Counted from the stretch's first letter, positions 1-10,113 are shown. The stretch: 64,000 nt of DNA from Prevotella sp. 10(H) (GCF_000711235.1 NZ_JOMI01000004.1:186001-250000), one strand, 5' to 3'. Notes: a model not told the origin generated them from the sequence alone. Numbers and translations are program-made.

Positions 1-592
1 TCCAGTCAGGATAAAATTTTAGTCCATTCTCTATTGCTATTTCATTAACATCCTTACCACCGTGCAGATACTCATTTTCAGCACCGAGATTGGCTTTAAA
101 CGGCAATGTGGTCTCCGATTTATAGTAAATATTCTTTAAAGAGTCCCCCAATACGGCTTTTAATGCTTCACAAATCATCATCCGCGATTCGTGCATACCT
201 ACCGAATGCGACTGTATTACAGCTGTTTCAGCATATATATCTATTATCAGTCCCGGAAGGTTGTCTCCCTCACCGTGTACTAAACGATATGAATTATTAT
301 TATCAGAAATAAGACCAGCTGCTTTTCTCAGGTCTAATGCCGAAGACAGACGTTTTTCCCAAAAGGATGCATTTATCTCTTCTTCTTCAAATGAAAGGAC
401 ACGAACTTCAATACTGCCTACCTGATAATGCCCGACTGCAATAAACTCATCGGCGGAAGTATATACAGAAACTACTTCGCCTTCTGTCAGGTCGTTATCT
501 TTTTGTTGTACAGCGCCGGAGAATATCCATGGGTGAAACCTTTTCAGGGATTCTTCCTTTTTGGGCTTAAGCCTTATTTTTTTATAGTTCAT
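1..592 (-). CDS. RlmI-like 23S rRNA (cytosine) methyltransferase, N-terminal part
   Basis: Reading the minus strand from the ATG at 592 gives an open frame of 197 codons running off the left edge, so the C-terminal methyltransferase core is missing. The N-terminus (MNYKKIRLKPKKEESLKRFH, then PWIFSGAV) is the PUA-domain start typical of RlmI-type class I SAM-dependent methyltransferases, which make 5-methylcytosine in 23S rRNA. A further stretch, RLVHGEGDNLPGLIIDIY, is the usual motif where the linker enters the central domain. The family is normally about 390-400 residues, so roughly half is present. A promoter-like -7 box lies 26 nt upstream of the ATG. The family assignment is firm; the exact target base is inferred from the family. 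Confidence 0.85.
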   Translation of the reverse strand, partial: MNYKKIRLKPKKEESLKRFHPWIFSGAVQQKDNDLTEGEVVSVYTSADEFIAVGHYQVGSIEVRVLSFEEEEINASFWEKRLSSALDLRKAAGLISDNNNSYRLVHGEGDNLPGLIIDIYAETAVIQSHSVGMHESRMMICEALKAVLGDSLKNIYYKSETTLPFKANLGAENEYLHGGKDVNEIAIENGLKFYPDW

Positions 593-617
593 ATCCGAGA
601 TGATAGTATAAGAGGCG

Positions 618-625
618 CAAAATTA
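618..625 (-). promoter_or_regulatory. Bacteroidetes -7 promoter box for the RlmI-like gene
   Basis: On the minus strand this reads TAATTTTG, an exact match to the TAnnTTTG -7 consensus of Bacteroidetes primary-sigma promoters, 26 nt before the ATG. No clear -33 TTTG is found at 19-21 nt. Confidence 0.45.
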
Positions 626-1091
626 CAACTTTATTTCCAATAAAAAGATGAATAATTGTCAATTATGGTTTATCCCAAAAAGGCAATAAAATAATATTAG
701 ATTAGTCCACAGACCATTATAAAGGGATGTTTTTATGAATTAAACCATAAAATATTTGTGAAAACAAAAGAAAATTGTTTATTTTGCCATTGAGAATAGA
801 CATTAAAGACAAATTACAAATCCCTTTTTCAGGGGCATTTTACAAACACATACCCTAATGCAAATTTTCATTCAGGATGATATGGAATTAAAACCTATAC
901 TTTACATAAAAAGTATAGCAATTAAGCATAATAACAAAACTTTTACGACAAATCAAAATCATTCATACACACATTCACAAACTTGATAATAACCGGCATT
1001 TTTCCTCTTAATAAACAAATATTTCATACCAAATATTAGAATTATTTTTAGTATAATCCCGAAAGACAACATCAAAATATTGATACAAATT
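626..1091. other. AT-rich divergent intergenic region
   Basis: About 470 bp lie between the divergent RlmI-like gene and the exported protein gene at 1092. I see no convincing ORF, RNA gene or exact TAnnTTTG box on the plus strand. It presumably carries the promoter and leader of the 1092-5998 gene pair. Confidence 0.4.
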
Positions 1092-1919
1092 ATGAAACTA
1101 CCAAAACTTAAGAAGCGGCTATATATCTATATCCTTTTGTTTACAGCGCTTTTGTTTTCCGAAAAATTTAATGCACAGGTCACAGTCGGATCAAACGTTC
1201 CGTCAAACAAGGGCGCTTTACTCGACCTGAAAGAAGACGGTAATCTGCAGGAAAATGCAAAAAAAGGGCTATTACTTCCCCGAGTGAATCTGCAGGCTGT
1301 AAATATTCTCCCTCCCGAAAACGGGACTTTTACCGAAAAAGATATACATGTAGGCCTTACGGTATATAACCTGAAAAACAATACAGGCTATGCAACACGT
1401 AATGACCCCGACATGCTCTGTGAAGGCCCCTACGTATGGGACGGAGACAAATGGGTAAGACTATGGAAAAAATGTATGTGCGAATACCAGATCATCGGCT
1501 GGGGCGATGGTAAGACATATAATATATTGTGTGACGATTTTGAAAACATTACACAAGAGCAGGCAATCAATACCTGCAAGGGTGCAGCCAACGATAAATA
1601 TTCATATCATCTGATGACATATGAAGAATATCAGCAGATATGGTCGCAACCTGTTTCTGTAGACGCTGTCCCGACTACCGACTATGGCTTTTCGAGCGGT
1701 ATAGATTACTTCGTTCACAAAAAGAGTTCAATAACACCTGCTTTGGGATGGGTAACGGTAGGTTTTCAATCCGGGACAAGTTCAGGTGATACAAGAGAAG
1801 TCTTAGCGTGGGACAAACTCGGATATCAGGTAACCGCAACAACAAGTAAATATTTTCCGGGAGGTACTCCTATCGGAGGAGAATTGAGTAGAAATCTGGT
1901 GCGTTGCATAAGAGATTAA
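1092..1919 (+). CDS. Exported surface-type protein of unknown function
   Basis: The frame opens at TTG 1080, but the ATG at 1092 directly precedes a basic, hydrophobic signal peptide (MKLPKLKKRLYIYILLFTAL, cleavage near FNAQ), so I place the start there (275 residues). The mature N-terminus (VTVGSNVPSNKGALLDLKE, then KKGLLLPRVNL) is a pattern common to exported Bacteroidales proteins that present one C-terminal beta-rich domain at the surface. The middle carries several cysteines (CMCEYQ, ILCDD, INTCKG), and the C-terminus ends in LVRCIRD. I do not recognise a catalytic motif. The large surface protein gene starts 53 nt downstream, so the two are probably co-transcribed and may form one surface structure. 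A role as adhesin or cell-surface component is inference. Confidence 0.65.
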   Translation: MKLPKLKKRLYIYILLFTALLFSEKFNAQVTVGSNVPSNKGALLDLKEDGNLQENAKKGLLLPRVNLQAVNILPPENGTFTEKDIHVGLTVYNLKNNTGYATRNDPDMLCEGPYVWDGDKWVRLWKKCMCEYQIIGWGDGKTYNILCDDFENITQEQAINTCKGAANDKYSYHLMTYEEYQQIWSQPVSVDAVPTTDYGFSSGIDYFVHKKSSITPALGWVTVGFQSGTSSGDTREVLAWDKLGYQVTATTSKYFPGGTPIGGELSRNLVRCIRD

Positions 1920-1972
1920 CCAACGTAAACGAAGTAATTAAAGCAAATACACACAAACATAATACTGGCGAA

Positions 1973-4900
1973 ATGAAAGATATAAAATATACAAAAAAAC
2001 TATATACAGGTAAACGCTACTTTTTAGCCATACTTCTATTACTGGCTGTAACAAAAGTATCGGCGCAAAATTGTGATTTCAGCGTTAATATAAAAACAAA
2101 ATCCGCATATTGCGGTCTAGACGGAGCTATAGAGGTAACCGTAAGCAATCCACAAAACTTTGGAGAAATTTCCTATCAAGTTAAAAATTCAACGGGGGGA
2201 ATAGAAGTCCCTGCTCAGACGACAAATAATATTATGTCAGGCTTTGCAGCAGGAAATTATACATTGACTGTATCAGCGGCTTGTAAGAGCCTCCCTGCTG
2301 GCGCTCCTCCTGTAGAGCAGGAATTTCCTTTTACCATAAATCCCGGAACATTAGCAGGCAACCCTTTAACCACCAGCTTTAACCGGACTAAATCAAAATT
2401 GACTTCCTTCTCCAGCTGGAATGTAGGTAAATTAACCTTCGACCTATCGGGTGGTACCAAAACTTACATTATGGAGATAGTCAAAAAACCGGCAGCATAC
2501 GACGGCCCGACCAGATTTATGTATTCAGGAGCCGGTTCACATGTCATAGATAGCCTTGCTCCATGCTCCGGTAGTGAGTATTATGAAATAAAAATAACGG
2601 ACGGGTGTGAAACATATTATTATAACCAGATATTAATAAAACCTGTGACTTCGGAATTTCCGAATCTGACCGACAAAAGAGATATTTCATTTACATATTC
2701 ACAGGTACCTCATATGGTGCCCCAACGGCCGGCATATCCTAATGACGATCATAAAAGCATATATGTGGATACGTTTAATCCCCAAGTTGTTCCCAGCGCC
2801 GGTTTGGGGACTGAAAATGGCGACGGGACAATAAACCTGAATGATTTTTTTAATTCTACCGATCTGAAAAATTATTACGAATTAGGCTTTGCATACACAA
2901 CAAATCCAGATGCAGTACAGGAATGGCACCCGGCAAAGCAAGGTTATACATTATTTAAAGGTAATTATTATTATTCTCAAATATATAAAAATCCAACTGT
3001 AGGCCCCAGCGGTACATTACCTTATATTTTCTTACGATTAAAAGGTGCTCCTAATAAATATAGAGTCTATAATATAGCTACCCTTAATGATAATGAGTGG
3101 TTTCCTCAAGGTTCATTAAATGTTGAAGCAAAAACAGAAGGCCTAAAAGTAACCATGTCTTATTTTTATAATACAATTTTAACTTTACCATATGAATTTA
3201 TAGCTACTAATACTTCGACGGGTGTTATAAAAAAATTCACAGCTCAGGTTCCCAGCGATCCCAGCGATCCTTACAATTATGAAATAGATCCATTCATAAT
3301 TTTAGACTGGGGTTCCGGTAAATGGCAATTAAGCTATAAAGGTATTTCGGGAGGCGATACAGGAATGGATATTAAAACTATGACTGTAACTGTAGGAACC
3401 CGGGATGAGTACTTCAAGGGTATAAAATGGATAAGCTCAATTGGTAGCGATCTGACTTGTGGATCAAAATTCGGGAATTACTCTTTGAAAGTAGAGTACG
3501 AAATACCTAATGTAGTAAGTGGATACAAATATACAGGTCAGGTCGTTCCTGTTTTCTCAAAAATGGTTATAACTGAAAATCAGCCTAATCCAAACGGATT
3601 CCACTCTTCATATACTATTACCGACTTCGACTATAATCGCTTCTTTTTGTCCAGTTCAACTATAGATGGACAGGACCATACTATTAAAGTGGTAAATCCC
3701 GGAACATATACTTATACCACTCAGATATACGATGGCAATACACCATATCCGGGAAGCAATATTAGTTTCAACGTAAAGGAAATGGGAGGAGTCAGGATCG
3801 TAGGAACAAAATTAGGCGTTACTAATTCTGCTTCAGAGTGCTATGGGAGGAAAATCACTGTAAATATGGCTGATCTGAAGGCGATGGGAGAGAAACGACT
3901 TTCGGGAAGTAATACATGGCAGCCAGGTAATATCAAAATCTATTTCTTAAAGATAACAGGAAAAGACTCTAATGGAAATCCGACATATTCGCAGATAGTA
4001 AAAGTAAGTCCGTATAACTTTTCATTCTCCGATGCCAGTATTAAACACGAAAACTTTTTATTATCCGATCTTACTGGCAAATCAAATCTGGGAGCAAAAA
4101 ATCCTGAATTTTTAATAACTGAAGAAGGCGAATTTGTTGTCGGCGTAGTTGCTTATTTCAATTCGGCTGATAGACCATCAGCGTCTATCAATTCTTTTAC
4201 TGTCAGCGGGAACTGGTCTTCAGGTAGTGAATGTAAATTCACATCAACACCTTTTGTTATCACTCCGGAAGATTTATCCTTAGTAAAACTTGATCCTACT
4301 AATTCGGGAGGATACCGATGTAATGTTACGACAGCAGGATATTTCAGGGCAGTAGTTACTTCGACCGCGCCAACCAATACCATGTTAGAATACACGCTTA
4401 CTGCCGTAGATAAAAACGGGAATCCGACAGGTGCATATATTCCTAACAGTGTAGCTACTACTATGAACAAAACACTTCTAAGAACAGACATACCTACCGG
4501 AATAAATTATATAAAGCTGGATGTAAAGCCTATACTTTCAGGATGTGTGGTATATCCGGTTACATATACTATCCCTATCTACAATTTATCCACATCGCCT
4601 CTGCTGAATTATACAGGCGGCCCTCTCTGCTCGTTGGGCGGAGGCCTGGGAGGCATGAACGACCTTACATTGATAGCAACTCCGATAATCAATACGAATT
4701 ATAAATGGTTTTTCCCGGATGGCACTGCTGTTCCCGGAGGAACCGTTTCAACAGTTACGATCCCCGCAGCAAATGTCCAAGTCGGAACATATGTTTGTGA
4801 AGTAACAAATACTGTATCTTGTCCGGGAGAAAAATATATTCACAAAATAACCGTATCGGAAGACGGTTCTATCACCTACTACTGGGCTGTAGATGCTACC

Positions 4901-5998
4901 AGTCCTAACTGGAACTTTATAGGAAACTGGCGTGACGGAAGCGGTAACGAAGTAACCCGAATACCGGACAAATGTGTCAATGTGGTGATACCGGGCAAAG
5001 TGGACAGATACTATCCTGATTTGAGCGCATCATACACTACCGGAATAGCTATTTGTCACAATATTACTTTCCGCTACGGCGGACAGGTATATCATACCGA
5101 ACGTCTCGATTATGACAACGCTTTCGTAGAATATAATACCAACTATTACGGTACTCTGCCTAGCGATGATACGACTCCATCTCAACCGGGTATAAACTTT
5201 GACGAAGGCCCTCAGCCTGAAGCTGGTGTAGGCAATCAGGTTACCGGGCTTACTGCAATGGCGCGTAACCGCTGGTGGATGCTGTCGGCACCGATAAAAG
5301 GCATGTATACAGGAGATTTCCAAATGGATGGGGCTCCATTCACATACTTGGGATTATATAACCGGACAAAAAATAATGCTTCATCCTATATTTATAAAGT
5401 AAACCCATCCGATACCGAATATATATCTGTCGTTAATGACAATACTATGAACTTAAGCAGTAATTATAATGCGCTTATGCTATGGGTACCTGCATTTACA
5501 TTTGCTACAGGTGGAGGTCAGGGAAATTTGGAAAATGTCAACGGTAAAATTGTAAGTCCATCCAAAGATGACAAATTCAACAAATTTGATATGAAATCTT
5601 TGTCTATTACCGGAAACAATAGCGTTGCAAAAGGGACATCGGCCGGACGTTTCATTTACGAAAATTCGTCAAATCAACCGGGCACCGATTATACAATGTT
5701 GATAGGACCGGACATCAAACGTACAAACGGACTGGTAATGATCGGTAATCCATTTATGGCGCCAATAAATTTCAATTCACTATATGCTTATAACAACTCT
5801 TTAATCGAAGATAATTTCAAGATATTGACGGCTACAGGTTGGAAAGAGTATAATTCATCATCGGGTAAGGATGCTATAATAGCCCCTCTGCAAGGTTTTG
5901 TGATCAAACTTAAAAATCCGACTGCCGCTGCATCGATATTCTTCAACTTCCTGATGTCGCCGCCTATGGCTGACGGATTTAATATATGGCCTAAATAA
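1973..5998 (+). CDS. Large secreted Ig/PKD-like repeat surface protein
   Basis: The frame extends back to a TTG at 1904 inside the previous gene, but the ATG at 1973 gives a proper signal peptide (YFLAILLLLAVTKVSAQ) and 1341 residues. The N-terminal part (about residues 30-130) resembles SprB/PKD-type beta-sandwich repeats. A segment around 960-1020 (NYKWFFPDGTAVPGG, then TYVCEVTNTVSC) is Ig/PKD-like. The following part (YYWAVDATSPNWNFIGNW) resembles domains seen just before the C-terminal region of large secreted Bacteroidetes proteins. I could not identify a clear type IX secretion signal; the C-terminus ends GFNIWPK. No enzymatic motif was seen. It lies 53 nt after the smaller exported protein. 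An adhesin or surface-layer role is plausible but unproven. Confidence 0.7.
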   Translation: MKDIKYTKKLYTGKRYFLAILLLLAVTKVSAQNCDFSVNIKTKSAYCGLDGAIEVTVSNPQNFGEISYQVKNSTGGIEVPAQTTNNIMSGFAAGNYTLTVSAACKSLPAGAPPVEQEFPFTINPGTLAGNPLTTSFNRTKSKLTSFSSWNVGKLTFDLSGGTKTYIMEIVKKPAAYDGPTRFMYSGAGSHVIDSLAPCSGSEYYEIKITDGCETYYYNQILIKPVTSEFPNLTDKRDISFTYSQVPHMVPQRPAYPNDDHKSIYVDTFNPQVVPSAGLGTENGDGTINLNDFFNSTDLKNYYELGFAYTTNPDAVQEWHPAKQGYTLFKGNYYYSQIYKNPTVGPSGTLPYIFLRLKGAPNKYRVYNIATLNDNEWFPQGSLNVEAKTEGLKVTMSYFYNTILTLPYEFIATNTSTGVIKKFTAQVPSDPSDPYNYEIDPFIILDWGSGKWQLSYKGISGGDTGMDIKTMTVTVGTRDEYFKGIKWISSIGSDLTCGSKFGNYSLKVEYEIPNVVSGYKYTGQVVPVFSKMVITENQPNPNGFHSSYTITDFDYNRFFLSSSTIDGQDHTIKVVNPGTYTYTTQIYDGNTPYPGSNISFNVKEMGGVRIVGTKLGVTNSASECYGRKITVNMADLKAMGEKRLSGSNTWQPGNIKIYFLKITGKDSNGNPTYSQIVKVSPYNFSFSDASIKHENFLLSDLTGKSNLGAKNPEFLITEEGEFVVGVVAYFNSADRPSASINSFTVSGNWSSGSECKFTSTPFVITPEDLSLVKLDPTNSGGYRCNVTTAGYFRAVVTSTAPTNTMLEYTLTAVDKNGNPTGAYIPNSVATTMNKTLLRTDIPTGINYIKLDVKPILSGCVVYPVTYTIPIYNLSTSPLLNYTGGPLCSLGGGLGGMNDLTLIATPIINTNYKWFFPDGTAVPGGTVSTVTIPAANVQVGTYVCEVTNTVSCPGEKYIHKITVSEDGSITYYWAVDATSPNWNFIGNWRDGSGNEVTRIPDKCVNVVIPGKVDRYYPDLSASYTTGIAICHNITFRYGGQVYHTERLDYDNAFVEYNTNYYGTLPSDDTTPSQPGINFDEGPQPEAGVGNQVTGLTAMARNRWWMLSAPIKGMYTGDFQMDGAPFTYLGLYNRTKNNASSYIYKVNPSDTEYISVVNDNTMNLSSNYNALMLWVPAFTFATGGGQGNLENVNGKIVSPSKDDKFNKFDMKSLSITGNNSVAKGTSAGRFIYENSSNQPGTDYTMLIGPDIKRTNGLVMIGNPFMAPINFNSLYAYNNSLIEDNFKILTATGWKEYNSSSGKDAIIAPLQGFVIKLKNPTAAASIFFNFLMSPPMADGFNIWPK

Positions 5999-6008
5999 TA
6001 AAAAAATT

Positions 6009-6041
6009 ATCCGGTCTTAAAGTATTGTTTTAAGACCGGAT
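6009..6041. terminator. Bidirectional terminator between convergent genes
   Basis: A perfect 13-bp stem (ATCCGGTCTTAAA paired with its complement at 6029-6041) encloses a 7-nt loop. On the minus strand it is followed by a run of T, so it best fits as terminator of the gene ending at 6067; it also closes the 1973-5998 gene. Confidence 0.8.
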
Positions 6042-6066
6042 TATATAAAAGACATCTGTTCGTAAA

Positions 6067-7269
6067 TCAGAAAGTATAGCCCAATCTCAATTGAAAAATA
6101 TCCACTTTAGCTCTATCCTTATCCTGATATTTTTCATAAACAATCTGTCCAAAGAAAGATTTGTTATTTTTAGTCATATAATCCAATCCAATAGCCAGAT
6201 TATAACCATAATAAAAATCAGAAGGAAGGAAGCTATCTTTATGTTCTGATACATCGAGGTATCCCAAATACCGATGTTCTGTATATAGCTTGCTCGAAGA
6301 AGCGAATAAAAACATAAATCCACCACCGCCCTGAATTGCGGGCCTGAATCTGCTATTTATCGGTATTATATATTTAGCATTCACTTTAAAAGTACCCATC
6401 ATTGCATCAAAGCTATATCTGTCATAATAGGTTTGTTCCCGCAGATGATCTTCTGCCCCTTTTAGGGCTGAAAAAGATAAATCGGCCTGAAAACTTATCC
6501 ATCTCGACCATCTCGGGTTTGAAATACTCATCAGTCCACCAATTACCGGAGATACAGACTTCATGGATTTATAAGGGCGGTCTTCCGGCAAGAAGGAATA
6601 ACTTGCCACTTGCACTCCGGCATACACAGAAAACTTAAGAGGAATGAAATTTCTTTTATAATCATTTTCGAATACAATACACGATTCGCCGGAAGTACAT
6701 GTAAGATCGTGGTACTGCTTGGTCAGTTCCACAAGAGAGCCACGGTCGAACGGTGTTTTTTCCACCTTTTCTGCCATACCGGGATATGTACCGAACATAT
6801 ACCTGAGAATATTTATATATCTGTTGTCTTCTTTAATTTTTGAGTTAACTATTTCATTTGGATGCTTTGTAATCTGCATCATCTTGCCGTTTTCATCCAT
6901 AAAGAAATAATATTGGCGGTTGTTATCCGAATTTCTGTAATAATACAGATTCATCATGCCTTGCAAAAGATATTCAAGAAAGACCGTTTTCGTTTTTCCT
7001 TCTATTTCAATCTTCTGAGAGACGTAGTATTTACCTTCATTTATAAACCGATATTTCAGAATATCTTCGGGATAAAACATCTGCTCTTCAGCACTGTCCG
7101 ATATTTTAAAACGGCAGGATTCTCCGCTCGCTTTATCAGTCCTGAAATCGATCAAGCCCATTATACTGTCGTTATCGTTTGTTATTATATAACCGGATTT
7201 ATAATTGCGTTGAGCATAAAGATTTCCCGTTAATATCAAAAGTGTAAGTATTATATATAAAATTTTCAT
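6067..7269 (-). CDS. Predicted outer-membrane beta-barrel protein
   Basis: A 400-residue protein with signal peptide (MKILYIILTLLILTGNLYAQ). Residues about 20-180 form a soluble N-terminal region (YKSGYIITNDNDSIMGLIDF). The second half alternates short amphipathic strands and ends in FQLRLGYTF, the aromatic-terminated last strand expected of outer-membrane barrels recognised by BAM. I know no function for it; similar N-terminal segments occur in uncharacterised Bacteroidetes proteins with PorT-like barrels. The BACON lipoprotein gene lies 34 nt upstream on the same strand, so the pair is probably one operon ending at the 6009-6041 hairpin. The barrel call rests on the strand pattern and C-terminus only. 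Confidence 0.6.
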   Translation of the reverse strand: MKILYIILTLLILTGNLYAQRNYKSGYIITNDNDSIMGLIDFRTDKASGESCRFKISDSAEEQMFYPEDILKYRFINEGKYYVSQKIEIEGKTKTVFLEYLLQGMMNLYYYRNSDNNRQYYFFMDENGKMMQITKHPNEIVNSKIKEDNRYINILRYMFGTYPGMAEKVEKTPFDRGSLVELTKQYHDLTCTSGESCIVFENDYKRNFIPLKFSVYAGVQVASYSFLPEDRPYKSMKSVSPVIGGLMSISNPRWSRWISFQADLSFSALKGAEDHLREQTYYDRYSFDAMMGTFKVNAKYIIPINSRFRPAIQGGGGFMFLFASSSKLYTEHRYLGYLDVSEHKDSFLPSDFYYGYNLAIGLDYMTKNNKSFFGQIVYEKYQDKDRAKVDIFQLRLGYTF

Positions 7270-7303
7270 ATTATATTAGAATGATATTTGTAAAAGAACG
7301 GAA

Positions 7304-7900
7304 TTAAATAGTTCCTGCCATTTGTTTTACTGTTACTGCTTTTACCTGCTCATATTCTCCCTTGAATTTTATTACGGCTGTTCTCTCTGCAGGTTCTTCA
7401 TTATTAGAATAACTAAAAGATACTATATTTTCAATCTTTTTTATATTCGTTATCCAGTCAGCTTCACACTCCACCTCATAACTTACATTTGTCGAAACAG
7501 TAATGCTCTTTTTTCCCGAATTATTACTTATTTCTATATAGTCTTTATCAACTTTTAAATAGGCATCTTCCGATAAGGTGTTCAGAGTCATATCAATTTC
7601 CAGTTTTTGTCCGCCCCTGAATCTGGCATCTTTAGATTGGGAAGTATAGCCATCTTTACTGAATACCAAAAAAGCCGTTCCGCCCGACGGCATATTAAAA
7701 GAATAATAACCATTGGATGATGATTGTGTATCGATATTACCGGACGTCGATTCCACTTTTACAGTCACACCTTGGATTCCTTCTCCGGATGAATTTTTTA
7801 TAATACCCGATATTAATACAGTGTCGTCTGTTTTATCGATAACGCAAGATGCTTGAGCAAGACATAGTATTGCTGTAAGAATAAATGAAAGGTTACGCAT
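7304..7900 (-). CDS. BACON-domain lipoprotein with carboxypeptidase-regulatory-like domain
   Basis: The frame opens at 7933, but the ATG at 7900 gives a lipoprotein signal (MRNLSFILTAILCLAQASC), so 198 residues are expected with the lipidated Cys at 19. Residues about 25-110 (VLISGIIKNSSGEGIQGVTV, then YYSFNMPSGGTAFLVFSKDGY) are a carboxypeptidase-regulatory/CnaB-like beta-sandwich. Residues about 115-198 (YIEISNNSGKKSITVSTN, EADWI, AVTVKQMAG) are a BACON domain, common in Bacteroidetes surface lipoproteins and linked to glycan or mucin binding. The gene sits 34 nt before the beta-barrel gene. A role as the surface partner of that barrel is inference. Confidence 0.75.
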   Translation of the reverse strand: MRNLSFILTAILCLAQASCVIDKTDDTVLISGIIKNSSGEGIQGVTVKVESTSGNIDTQSSSNGYYSFNMPSGGTAFLVFSKDGYTSQSKDARFRGGQKLEIDMTLNTLSEDAYLKVDKDYIEISNNSGKKSITVSTNVSYEVECEADWITNIKKIENIVSFSYSNNEEPAERTAVIKFKGEYEQVKAVTVKQMAGTI

Positions 7901-8138
7901 GTTAATTATATATTGTCTAATTTTCGGCTGCAAATATTATACTTTTTTAGATATAAATAAAATTAATCACATATTATTTTAATAAACTTTTACTTTCTAT
8001 TATTGAATATCTATTTATTATAGATTTATGCCTTCTGATAAAGCTTTGATATACAAAAAAACAATAGTGCATCAAGCTTAACAAATGTTGGGAAAAGAAT
8101 ATGTATTGGTGTCCCTGATAACACAAACAAAAAAACTC

Positions 8139-8146
8139 TATCTTTG
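8139..8146 (+). promoter_or_regulatory. -7 promoter box upstream of ispG
   Basis: TATCTTTG matches TAnnTTTG exactly and lies 33 nt before the ispG ATG. The nearest TTGG is about 29 nt further upstream, longer than the usual spacing, so the -33 element is weak. Confidence 0.5.
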
Positions 8147-8179
8147 TTATATTTTTGATCCAAACTAAAAAATTCATAT

Positions 8180-10027
8180 ATGAATTATTTCAACTATAAG
8201 AGGCGTCTGTCATCTGAAACGAGGATAGGGAATATTCCGATGGGGGGCAGCAATCCGATTCGTGTGCAGTCGATGACCAATACCAACACAAACGATACGG
8301 AAGCCAGCGCCGAACAGGTAATAAGGATTGTAGAAGCCGGCGCAGACTATGTGCGTCTTACAGCTCAAGGAGTACGTGAAGCAGAAAACCTCAGGAATAT
8401 AAAGGAAATTGTAAGGGAACGCGGATATGACACGCCACTTATCGCAGACATACACTTCAATCCGCGGGCAGCTGAGGCAGCAGCAAGAATAGTTGAAAAA
8501 GTGCGCATCAATCCCGGAAACTTTGTCGACAGGGTCAAGACTTTCCAGACATTCGAATATACAGATGAAGAGTATGTACAGGAGATAGAAAAAATCCGCG
8601 CAAAACTTATTCCTCTGCTCAATATATGTAAAGAGCATCACACAGCGATACGTATTGGAGTAAATCACGGCTCCCTGTCGGATCGCATTATGAGCCGTTA
8701 CGGAGATACACCGGAAGGAATGGTCGAATCATGTATGGAATTTCTTCATATATGCACCAAAGAAAATTTTAGAGATATAGTGATCTCGATGAAAACTTCC
8801 AATACTGTAGTAATGTCGCAGGCAGTCAGGCTCCTGATTGTAAGAATGGAAAAAGAAGGACTTAATTTCCCGCTGCATCTGGGAGTTACAGAAGCGGGTG
8901 ACGGAGAAGACGGCCGTATAAAATCGGCTGTGGGTATAGGATCACTTCTTGCCGATGGCATAGGTGATACAATACGCGTATCATTGAGTGAAGATCCCGA
9001 ATTCGAAATACCTGTAGCAAAAAAACTGGTTGCTTACATTAAGGAAAGAGAAAATCATCCCGAAATTATAGCGGAGGCAAGTGGTAAATTCTCCCCGTTT
9101 TCTACCGATCGCAGGGAAACATATACTGTAGGAAATATCGGAGGAGACAATCTGCCTGTAGTTATATCCGACCGTTCGCAGGGAAACTTTGAACTGAATA
9201 GTCACTTCCTGCCCGATTATATATATGTAGGGAAAGAGTTACCGATAGCTGCTCCGCGTGCCATTCCGTCTATTATAGATATCGATGGATGGAAAGCGGA
9301 AAAGAATACTTATCCTCTCTTCAACAAATCCAATTGGGAAGGTATAAAAGGTAATAATGCAGCTATTAAGTTTTTACAGCTATCATATCCTGAATTAGAT
9401 AATGATATCATTTCATTATTAAAAGCCGATACATCGATTGTTATTATCCTTACTGCCAATCATCTAAATGGCGTGGGTGAGCAACGCGCTTTTATCCATA
9501 CCCTGATGAATAATGATTGCAATACTCCGGTTATACCTTGCCGGCAATACCAAGAAAATGAAGATGAAGATTTACAGATAAAAGCTGCTACCGATTTCGG
9601 CACGCTTTATCTCGACGGTTTCGGAAACGGGATAATGCTCCAAAATGAAGGAAATATATCGTTAAAAAATATTGACGCATATATGTTCGGCATACTTCAG
9701 GCATCACGTATACGCACCAGTAAGACCGAATATATTTCATGTCCAAGTTGCGGACGCACACTTTTCGATCTGCAAACAACCGTAGCACATGTCAAAGCAG
9801 CGACATCGCATCTGAAGCATCTCAAAATAGGGGTTATGGGCTGTATAGTAAACGGGCCGGGAGAGATGGCTGATGCCGACTACGGATATGTAGGAGCAGA
9901 AAAAGGCAAGATATCGCTGTATAAAAAGAAAAACCTGATAGAAAAGAATATTGCCTCCGAAGAAGCGGTTGAAAGGCTTGTCCAACTGATTAAAGATAAC
10001 GGTGATTGGGCAGAACCGGAAAAATAA
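8180..10027 (+). CDS. ispG: 4-hydroxy-3-methylbut-2-en-1-yl diphosphate synthase (long form)
   Basis: IspG/GcpE catalyses the penultimate step of the MEP isoprenoid pathway, reductive ring opening of methylerythritol cyclodiphosphate to HMBPP, using a [4Fe-4S] cluster. The N-terminal TIM barrel is clear (IPMGGSNPIRVQSMTNTNT, IADIHFNP, IRIGVNHGSL, LGVTEAGDGEDGRIKSAVGI). The C-terminal cluster domain has the cysteine motifs SCPSCGRT and GCIVNGPGE, the last including the conserved Glu. At 615 residues it is the long type with an inserted domain (about residues 290-510) found in Bacteroidetes, plants and Chlamydia, against about 370 in E. coli. It has its own promoter box and terminator, so it is probably monocistronic. 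Confidence 0.97.
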   Translation: MNYFNYKRRLSSETRIGNIPMGGSNPIRVQSMTNTNTNDTEASAEQVIRIVEAGADYVRLTAQGVREAENLRNIKEIVRERGYDTPLIADIHFNPRAAEAAARIVEKVRINPGNFVDRVKTFQTFEYTDEEYVQEIEKIRAKLIPLLNICKEHHTAIRIGVNHGSLSDRIMSRYGDTPEGMVESCMEFLHICTKENFRDIVISMKTSNTVVMSQAVRLLIVRMEKEGLNFPLHLGVTEAGDGEDGRIKSAVGIGSLLADGIGDTIRVSLSEDPEFEIPVAKKLVAYIKERENHPEIIAEASGKFSPFSTDRRETYTVGNIGGDNLPVVISDRSQGNFELNSHFLPDYIYVGKELPIAAPRAIPSIIDIDGWKAEKNTYPLFNKSNWEGIKGNNAAIKFLQLSYPELDNDIISLLKADTSIVIILTANHLNGVGEQRAFIHTLMNNDCNTPVIPCRQYQENEDEDLQIKAATDFGTLYLDGFGNGIMLQNEGNISLKNIDAYMFGILQASRIRTSKTEYISCPSCGRTLFDLQTTVAHVKAATSHLKHLKIGVMGCIVNGPGEMADADYGYVGAEKGKISLYKKKNLIEKNIASEEAVERLVQLIKDNGDWAEPEK

Positions 10028-10032
10028 AAGAT

Positions 10033-10061
10033 AAGGAGTAAGTTTCAGAAATTTACTCCTT
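10033..10061 (+). terminator. Terminator of ispG
   Basis: AAGGAGTAA pairs perfectly with TTACTCCTT over an 11-nt loop, followed by CTTTATATA. It starts 5 nt after the ispG stop codon. Confidence 0.75.
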
Positions 10062-10113
10062 CTTTATATAGACCTATAAAGTTGATCGTAACATTAAATT
10101 AACAGACCCATAT

